Below are positions 23,641-28,452 of a stretch of 28,452 nucleotides of DNA, in pieces. Source of the stretch: Methanomassiliicoccaceae archaeon UBA328. Its GTDB lineage: Archaea > Thermoplasmatota > Thermoplasmata > Methanomassiliicoccales > Methanomethylophilaceae. The position numbers were made by a program, and so were the translations under genes. Each line of letters begins with the position of its first letter. Position 1 is the first letter of the stretch. The DNA is taken from the NCBI GenBank assembly GCA_002506905.1, contig DAYM01000005.1, positions 1-28,452 of the forward strand, written 5' to 3'. The notes beneath the pieces were generated by a model. The model was given only the letters and a program-made list of their open reading frames with translations, did no database searches and had not been told where the DNA came from.

Positions 23641-24705
23641 ATGAGCATCAAAAGATTGGACTGCGGTTCCGCTATTAACGGAAAGGTCCTCGCAGAAGGC
23701 TGCAAACACTGTATCCAGGGTTCGAAAATGGTACTTTTGGTCACCGGAAGGTGCGAAACGGGTTGTTTCTACTGCCCCGTATCCGCCGAGAAGAAAGGAA
23801 AGGATGTCGTCTATGCCAACGAGAAAAAGGTGCTCAGCCCTGAAGAGATCATAGCCGAGGCGGAATCCATGGATGCCACCGGCACCGGGATCACGGGCGG
23901 GGACCCCCTCGGCGTGATGGACCGCACCCTGGACATGATCAAATTGCTCAAAGGACGCTTCGGTCCCGAGCATCATATCCATCTTTACACCTCGATGATA
24001 GATCCCGAAAAGGCCGTACTTCTCGAAAAGGCCGGACTCGACGAGATCAGGTTCCACCCCTCCCCGAGCGTATGGGGAAACATGGAAAAGACCCGTCTGA
24101 AAGAGGTGATCGACCGCGTGCATATCGACGTGGGCATTGAAGTGCCAGCAATACCCGGTATGGCCCTGGAATTGGATGCGCTCATCAAATACGCGGTATC
24201 CGTCGGCGTGAAGTTCATCAACCTCAACGAACTCGAATTCTCGGAAAGCAATTGGGACATAATGGAATCCCATGGGTTCAGGATCAAGGACGAGACCTCG
24301 TCCGCCATCCTGGGCTCGGAGGACCTGGCCATCGAACTGATGAAGAACAACAGAAAGGCCCCTATCCATTTCTGTTCGTCCGTGTTCAAGGACGGCGTAC
24401 AGCTCAGGAACAGGCTCATCCGCCGTGCGAACCACATCGCCAAAGAATACGATATAGTGACCGAGGACGGCACCCTGCTGAAAGGACTCGTCTACTCCGA
24501 CGATCTGGATGCCGCCGCGAAACTGCTCCGCGAAGAGTACGATGTTACCGACGAGCTCATGTATATCGATAAGCAGAAGAAGCGCATGGAGGTCGCCTCG
24601 TGGGTGCTCGAAGAGCTGGCAAAGGACCTGCCTTTCAAGTGCTACATAGTCGAGGAATACTCCACCGCAGACAGACTCGAGGTCGAGCGCACACCGCTCA
24701 ATTGA
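23641..24705 (+). CDS. Radical SAM protein, archaeal family
   Basis: A 354-residue enzyme with the radical SAM cluster motif at Cys38, Cys42 and Cys45 (CETGCFYC). A glycine motif GTGITGGDP follows. The N-terminus has CKHC (21-24) and Cys8, which could hold an extra metal. The domain shows the usual barrel pattern, with HLYTSMIDPEKA and EVPAIPG, and a ~60-residue C-terminal part. The substrate is not known; the sequence is not one of the well-known MoaA, NifB or QueE types. The ATG at 23641 is preferred over 23629, which lies too close to the TATA box. Not in an operon. Confidence 0.85.
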   Translation: MSIKRLDCGSAINGKVLAEGCKHCIQGSKMVLLVTGRCETGCFYCPVSAEKKGKDVVYANEKKVLSPEEIIAEAESMDATGTGITGGDPLGVMDRTLDMIKLLKGRFGPEHHIHLYTSMIDPEKAVLLEKAGLDEIRFHPSPSVWGNMEKTRLKEVIDRVHIDVGIEVPAIPGMALELDALIKYAVSVGVKFINLNELEFSESNWDIMESHGFRIKDETSSAILGSEDLAIELMKNNRKAPIHFCSSVFKDGVQLRNRLIRRANHIAKEYDIVTEDGTLLKGLVYSDDLDAAAKLLREEYDVTDELMYIDKQKKRMEVASWVLEELAKDLPFKCYIVEEYSTADRLEVERTPLN

Positions 24706-24780
24706 TGAATTTTCAATGTCTGGGTCTTTCAAAAAGTAAGTAAAAGGTAAAGTGTTTGGGTGAAAGCGTTTTCGGCCACC

Positions 24781-24798
24781 CGATGCCCGAAGGCATCG
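24781..24798 (-). terminator. UUCG-hairpin terminator of the rpo operon
   Basis: On the minus strand CGATGCC-TTCG-GGCATCG makes a 7-bp stem capped by the very stable C(UUCG)G tetraloop. T-rich tracts (CTTTTACTTACTTTTTG) follow. It lies 15 nt after the nusA stop and most likely ends the RNA polymerase operon. Confidence 0.7.
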
Positions 24799-24812
24799 AA
24801 GGTGGAAGACCT

Positions 24813-25241
24813 TCAGTCTACGCTGAGGCTCTGGATCTCGTGGTGTCTGTTAACGATATCCCTTGCGATACGGAGATTCTTTCCGGCCTTGCCGATCGCA
24901 CGTCCCTTGAGCTTGGGATCAACCGTGACGGTTGCGTGCGTGATGTTTCCACGCTGCTCGATAACGACCTTCTGAGGATTATAGATGTGGAAGACGTTCA
25001 TTACGAACTGCTCCGGATCCTCGGAATACTCCACTACCTGGATGTTCTTTCCGGTCTTCTCCTTGAGCTTGATCACATGCTCGCCTTTCTTACCTACGGC
25101 AATGTTGCCCTGTCCTTTCTCGACAACGAACACAAGTTTATCCCCGACATCCATGCAATCGATCGCATTTGCTTTGGTGATCGATCCGAACAGCGCGATA
25201 TACCTGAGCGTGTCCTCGGTTAGTACGATATCTGCTGCCAT
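24813..25241 (-). CDS. nusA: Archaeal NusA-like transcription factor
   Basis: A 142-residue protein of two KH domains, the archaeal NusA form without the bacterial S1 and N-terminal domains. RNA-binding GxxG loops are GKKGEH in the first domain and GKAGKN in the second. It probably binds nascent RNA during elongation or termination. It follows rpl30e by 4 nt, and GTGAG spanning the rpl30e stop provides its ribosome-binding site. The next genes in many archaea (S12, S7) do not follow here. Confidence 0.94.
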   Translation of the reverse strand: MAADIVLTEDTLRYIALFGSITKANAIDCMDVGDKLVFVVEKGQGNIAVGKKGEHVIKLKEKTGKNIQVVEYSEDPEQFVMNVFHIYNPQKVVIEQRGNITHATVTVDPKLKGRAIGKAGKNLRIARDIVNRHHEIQSLSVD

Positions 25242-25245
25242 GTTC

Positions 25246-25530
25246 TCACAACGTTAAGATGTTAGAGGTACCCTTGTCGATGACTGCCAGTGCAGCGACA
25301 GAGAAGGGCTTACCGCAGAGGGCGCCAAGCTCCATGTTGTTACCCTCGTAGATGTGAACTTTCACATCGGTCTGTGTCTTCAGTGTCTCACTGGGGCAGT
25401 TCCTTGCCAGAACGATCATCTGGGCCTTACCTGCTTTAAGTGCTTTCTCAGTCTGGTCGACCCCGAACTCTACCTTACCGGTGGTGATCGCGGCCTTCAA
25501 TGCCTTGCTTATGTCTATTACTTCGCTCAT
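25246..25530 (-). CDS. rpl30e: 50S ribosomal protein L30e
   Basis: A 94-residue L7Ae/L30e-fold RNA-binding protein. Typical L30e blocks are TGKVEFGVDQTEKALKAGKA, VLARNCPS and ELGALCGKPFSVAALAV. In archaea it lies between rpoA2 and nusA, exactly as here. Its start overlaps the rpoA2 stop as ATGA. Confidence 0.95.
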   Translation of the reverse strand: MSEVIDISKALKAAITTGKVEFGVDQTEKALKAGKAQMIVLARNCPSETLKTQTDVKVHIYEGNNMELGALCGKPFSVAALAVIDKGTSNILTL

Positions 25531-26972
25531 TCATCTTCCCCCTTTTTCTTCTTGGGTGTGTAAATAAGGTTTACTGCACCGGTACCTAGGGTGATCGGCT
25601 GTCCAACTATGATGTTTTCCGTAACTCCCTCGAGGTGATCGACCTCTCCGACCATTGCAGCATGCAACAGGTGAGCTGTGGTGATCTCGAATGCCGCCCT
25701 TGCGAGTACGGATGATTTCTTACCGGATACTCCATGCCTTCCGATGGCTTTGACGTAACCGTCGTTCGTCATCAGGTCTGCGACCAGCATGATGTGTCTG
25801 ATATCGACGTCAAGTCCCGCTTCTCCCAGAGTGCCCATGACCTCGTGGATGATCGAGTTCCTTGCCGCCTCGATACCGAGTACGTCTGCGACCTCCAGGA
25901 TACTGTTGGTCATGACGTTCTCCGCATCTACTCCTTCCACCTTCAGGACCTCCTTGAGGTTCGATCCTTCGGTGACGATCTTCCAACTGCCGCCTATTTT
26001 CGACAGAACGGCCCTTGCGATACCGTCAATGCCTTTGATCTTGGCATTCTTGACTGCATCGTACATCATCTCGAGTTTCTTGAACGAGGCTTCGTTACAT
26101 GCGATGACGACGTCGAAATCTGATTTCTCGACGAGCCCGCGCACTGCCTTCACCTTGTTCAGTCTCTCTACGATGTCGTCCACGGTAAGTCCGCGGATCT
26201 CCATCTTACGGACATCGGGGCTGATGATCAGCCTCATGTTTGTGATATCCGTCTCCACCGACGCAATGTCCAGGAGCGAGGTCATCTCGATCTCGGACGC
26301 CACGTGGCGTGCCACGTTCTCATCTTCGGCGGCGATCCCTGTGAGGGGGATATTCATCGAAGGCGTACTGGGTATGCGCCTGGCATCGACAATTTCGATC
26401 AACCTGGGCAGACCCTGTGTGACGTTGATGTTCGCAACTCCTGCGTAGTGGAAAGTACGCATGTTCATCTGCGTACCGGGTTCTCCGATGGAATGGGCTG
26501 CCATCACACCGGCAGACTCGTTCTGGTCCATCAGGTGGGATGTGTACATCCTCTCCGCAACGGAGATGAGTTTCTCGCAGGTCTCGTCGTCGATATCTGC
26601 ATCCTCGATGACCCTTGCGATATCGCATACGATCTTCATGGGCAGCTGTTTGTCGTATTTCTCGACGATTGCGAAAAGCCTCTTCTCGGATTCGGTGTAC
26701 TCGTGCTGGTGGAAAACTTCCTCCATGGGCACGGCAACCGGCTCTTCGACGGCTTTCTTTGTTTTGGCGGCAGAGGTCTTGCGCACGGCGCGCTTGCCTA
26801 TCTTGGCAAGGACCGATTCTGCCTCTTCCTCGGTGAGTCCGAGCTCGACGAGCTCTTCGGTACCTGCGGCGCTGATAGCGCTCAGGGTGTTGTATTTGGT
26901 CAGAAGAAGGTTTGCGACCTCTTCGCTGACCTCCCTGTTCATCAATGCCTTAAGAGTATCTTTCTTAGCCAT
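25527..26972 (-). CDS. rpoA2: RNA polymerase subunit A'' with N-terminal extension
   Basis: A 481-residue Rpo1C, the C-terminal part of the largest RNA polymerase subunit (EC 2.7.7.6). The trigger-loop and bridge region HSIGEPGTQMNMRTFHYAGVA is conserved, as are NSIIHEVMGTLGEAG and GRHGVSGKKSSVLARAAFE. About 88 N-terminal residues precede the usual start. Residues ~14-60 look like a helix-hairpin-helix module (LLTKYNTLSAISAAGTEEL then LGLTEEEAESVLAKIG), followed by a Lys/Ala linker. GGAGGTGA lies 5 nt before the ATG at 26972; the longer open frame belongs to the rpoA1 region. Coupled to both neighbours. Confidence 0.95.
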   Translation of the reverse strand: MAKKDTLKALMNREVSEEVANLLLTKYNTLSAISAAGTEELVELGLTEEEAESVLAKIGKRAVRKTSAAKTKKAVEEPVAVPMEEVFHQHEYTESEKRLFAIVEKYDKQLPMKIVCDIARVIEDADIDDETCEKLISVAERMYTSHLMDQNESAGVMAAHSIGEPGTQMNMRTFHYAGVANINVTQGLPRLIEIVDARRIPSTPSMNIPLTGIAAEDENVARHVASEIEMTSLLDIASVETDITNMRLIISPDVRKMEIRGLTVDDIVERLNKVKAVRGLVEKSDFDVVIACNEASFKKLEMMYDAVKNAKIKGIDGIARAVLSKIGGSWKIVTEGSNLKEVLKVEGVDAENVMTNSILEVADVLGIEAARNSIIHEVMGTLGEAGLDVDIRHIMLVADLMTNDGYVKAIGRHGVSGKKSSVLARAAFEITTAHLLHAAMVGEVDHLEGVTENIIVGQPITLGTGAVNLIYTPKKKKGEDE

Positions 26973-26973
26973 C

Positions 26974-28452
26974 TCACTCACCTCCTCCGTCGTAATCGGT
27001 ATCGAGATCGTCGTGCTCCTCGTTGTCTTCTTCCTCGGTGTACTCCATCTCGTCCTTCTCCTTGGCTCCGTAATCGTCTCCGGCGTCATTCTCGTCCATG
27101 TGGTGGAGAAGTTCCTCTGCGTCGTCTCCCATTACCTCTGCGAAGAGGTCGTCCAGATCGATCGCTTTTCCTCTTACGGTCCTTGTGGGGTCCACTCCGT
27201 CCTCTCCGTACTTGAACTGGATGACGGTTCCGATGGTGTTCCTGACGGTTCCGTCGCCGGTAAGTTTGAGATCTTCGAGAGCAGACACGAGCCTTCTCTG
27301 CATGTAACCGGACCTTGATGTCCTGACAGCGGTATCGACCAGTCCTTCCCTTCCTCCCATAGCGTGGAAGAAGAACTCGGTAGGCGTGAGTCCGGACTTG
27401 TATGAGTTCGAACAGAATCCTCTGGCATATGCGCCGAGGTCTCCCTTCTCGAAGTGGGGAAGGGTCCTGTTCCAGTATCCTCTTGCGAGCCTCTCACCAC
27501 GAACAGCCTGCTGACCGACACAACCTGCCATCTGAGACAGGTTAAGCATCGAACCACGGGCACCGGCCTTCGCCATGATGACAGCGGGGTTGGACATACC
27601 GAGGTGTTTACCTGCGACACGTCCTGCTTCATCACGAGCCTGACCGAGGACCTTCATGACCTCCACCTCAAGGGTCTCCCTGAGTGAACGTCCGGGCATC
27701 TGATCGAGTGTTCCCTCTCTGTATGAATCCACGAGCTGGGACACCTTGTCGATACATTCCTGGTTGAAGTTCGCGATCTGAAGCGCTGCTTCTTCGGGAA
27801 TATCCTCGTCGCCGATACCGGTACTGAATCCGTGATTCATCAGTGCACCGAGTGCAAGCCTTGTCACTTCGTTGAGGAACTGGGCCGCACGCTCGGATCC
27901 GTAGTCACGTGCGATACGGTCGAGGATCTTTCCTTTGCTGTTTCCGATGGCTTTCACATCGATGGTTCCGCTGATGAGCTCACCGTTGCGGATCTTGACA
28001 AGACCTTCCTCGGGCTCATCGTCGTAGATGTTCGCCTTGAAGGTCGTGTTGAAGTCCTTGGGGAGCACGATCGAGAAGAGCTGCCTTCCCGTCCAGTACG
28101 GGGTACCGTCATCGTCGATGAAAGGCTTGGGTATCTCGATGTTGTCCAGCTTGGACAGGATGTTCATTGCCTCGAACATGTTGAAATGAGGATTCTTGTG
28201 AGTCAGGAAGTATGCACCGGTGATATGATCGTGGATCGCACCGATGATAGGTCCTCCGTACCTGGGCGACAGGATGTTCTCCTGGACCTGCATGAGGATA
28301 CGTGCTTCAGCACGGGCCTCGTCGGACTGCAGGACGTGAAGGTTCATCTCATCACCGTCAAAGTCTGCGTTGTAAGGAGGACAGTCGCACAGGTTGAACC
28401 TGAACGTACGTCCCTGCATGATCTTGACACGGTGGGCCATCATGGACATCCT
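26974..28452 (-). CDS. rpoA1: RNA polymerase subunit A' (C-terminal part)
   Basis: The visible 492 residues are the C-terminal half of Rpo1N; the 5' end lies beyond the window. The catalytic magnesium site NADFDGDEMN is intact near the start of the visible part. Further landmarks are MAKAGARGS, NLSQMAGCVGQQ and TPTEFFFHAMGGREGLVDTA. The chain ends with a long acidic tail (several DE-rich stretches, ending DYDGGGE) beyond the usual A' end. The stop is 1 nt before the A'' ATG. It is the upstream gene of the rpoA1-rpoA2-rpl30e-nusA operon. Confidence 0.96.
   Translation of the reverse strand, partial: RMSMMAHRVKIMQGRTFRFNLCDCPPYNADFDGDEMNLHVLQSDEARAEARILMQVQENILSPRYGGPIIGAIHDHITGAYFLTHKNPHFNMFEAMNILSKLDNIEIPKPFIDDDGTPYWTGRQLFSIVLPKDFNTTFKANIYDDEPEEGLVKIRNGELISGTIDVKAIGNSKGKILDRIARDYGSERAAQFLNEVTRLALGALMNHGFSTGIGDEDIPEEAALQIANFNQECIDKVSQLVDSYREGTLDQMPGRSLRETLEVEVMKVLGQARDEAGRVAGKHLGMSNPAVIMAKAGARGSMLNLSQMAGCVGQQAVRGERLARGYWNRTLPHFEKGDLGAYARGFCSNSYKSGLTPTEFFFHAMGGREGLVDTAVRTSRSGYMQRRLVSALEDLKLTGDGTVRNTIGTVIQFKYGEDGVDPTRTVRGKAIDLDDLFAEVMGDDAEELLHHMDENDAGDDYGAKEKDEMEYTEEEDNEEHDDLDTDYDGGGE

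Noticed and set aside
24698..24705. A second TCAATTGA at the end of the radical SAM gene
   Set aside because: Same 8-mer as at 7625-7632 but no convergent gene ends there; likely chance.
22999..24732. 577-codon minus-strand open frame across the radical SAM gene and pyrF
   Set aside because: Antisense shadow. It crosses the divergent promoter and overlaps two well-supported genes in wrong frames; the last part is low-complexity Arg/Gly-rich.
1..28452. CRISPR array, rRNA, integrase or att sites
   Set aside because: No regularly spaced direct repeats, rRNA stretches or site-specific recombinase were seen. The only mobile trace is the transposase remnant.

Overview
The window looks like part of a methanogenic archaeal chromosome. 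Archaeal markers include split RNA polymerase subunits A' and A'' followed by L30e and a two-KH NusA, ribosomal protein S17e, the GatD/GatE amidotransferase, an archaeal translin, an HVO_0476-type zinc protein and an STT3/AglB-like membrane protein. HypB, a DUF1638 protein, near-absence of TAG stops and a BspA-like repeat protein fit a host-associated member of the Methanomassiliicoccales (Methanomethylophilaceae-like). That placement is an inference; no 16S, mcr or pyl gene is in view.

Layout. 1-240: the tail of a plus-strand gene, a terminator and a minus-strand tRNA-Arg(GCG). 279-2384 (minus): MORN-repeat protein, TraB-family protein, ThyX and S17e. 2482-3138 (plus): HAD phosphatase. 3234-4808 (minus): HVO_0476 zinc protein and metallo-hydrolase, whose promoter abuts a transposase remnant. 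4929-5093 (plus): a 54-residue membrane protein. 5188-7001 (minus): methyltransferase and ABC ATPase behind collapsed permease and binding-protein remnants. 7063-7632 (plus): HemK2/Mtq2-like methyltransferase, sharing its stop-codon palindrome with gatE. 7625-10784 (minus): gatD-gatE. 10898-15080 (plus): hypB, purD, truA, translin and DUF1638. 15125-22825 (minus): a cell-surface block with an LRR protein, a small Cys-rich protein, a membrane-anchored beta-sandwich protein and a 1893-residue STT3-like giant. pyrF and a radical SAM gene diverge from one symmetric TATA box. 24813-28452 (minus): rpoA1 (partial), rpoA2, rpl30e and nusA, ending at a UUCG hairpin.

How it works together. Most transcription-unit first genes have a TATA-like box about 25-31 nt before the start codon and no Shine-Dalgarno, which implies leaderless mRNAs. 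Most genes inside operons have GGAG/GGTGA-type sites or ATGA overlaps. This split was used to choose starts. Most genes are housekeeping: information processing, nucleotide synthesis and tRNA or protein modification. The less ordinary parts are the surface block, whose STT3-like protein lacks the canonical WWDYG motif and carries a stalk of about 950 residues, the decayed ABC transporter, and the small Cys-rich proteins. I do not see a clear new defence or metabolic system.
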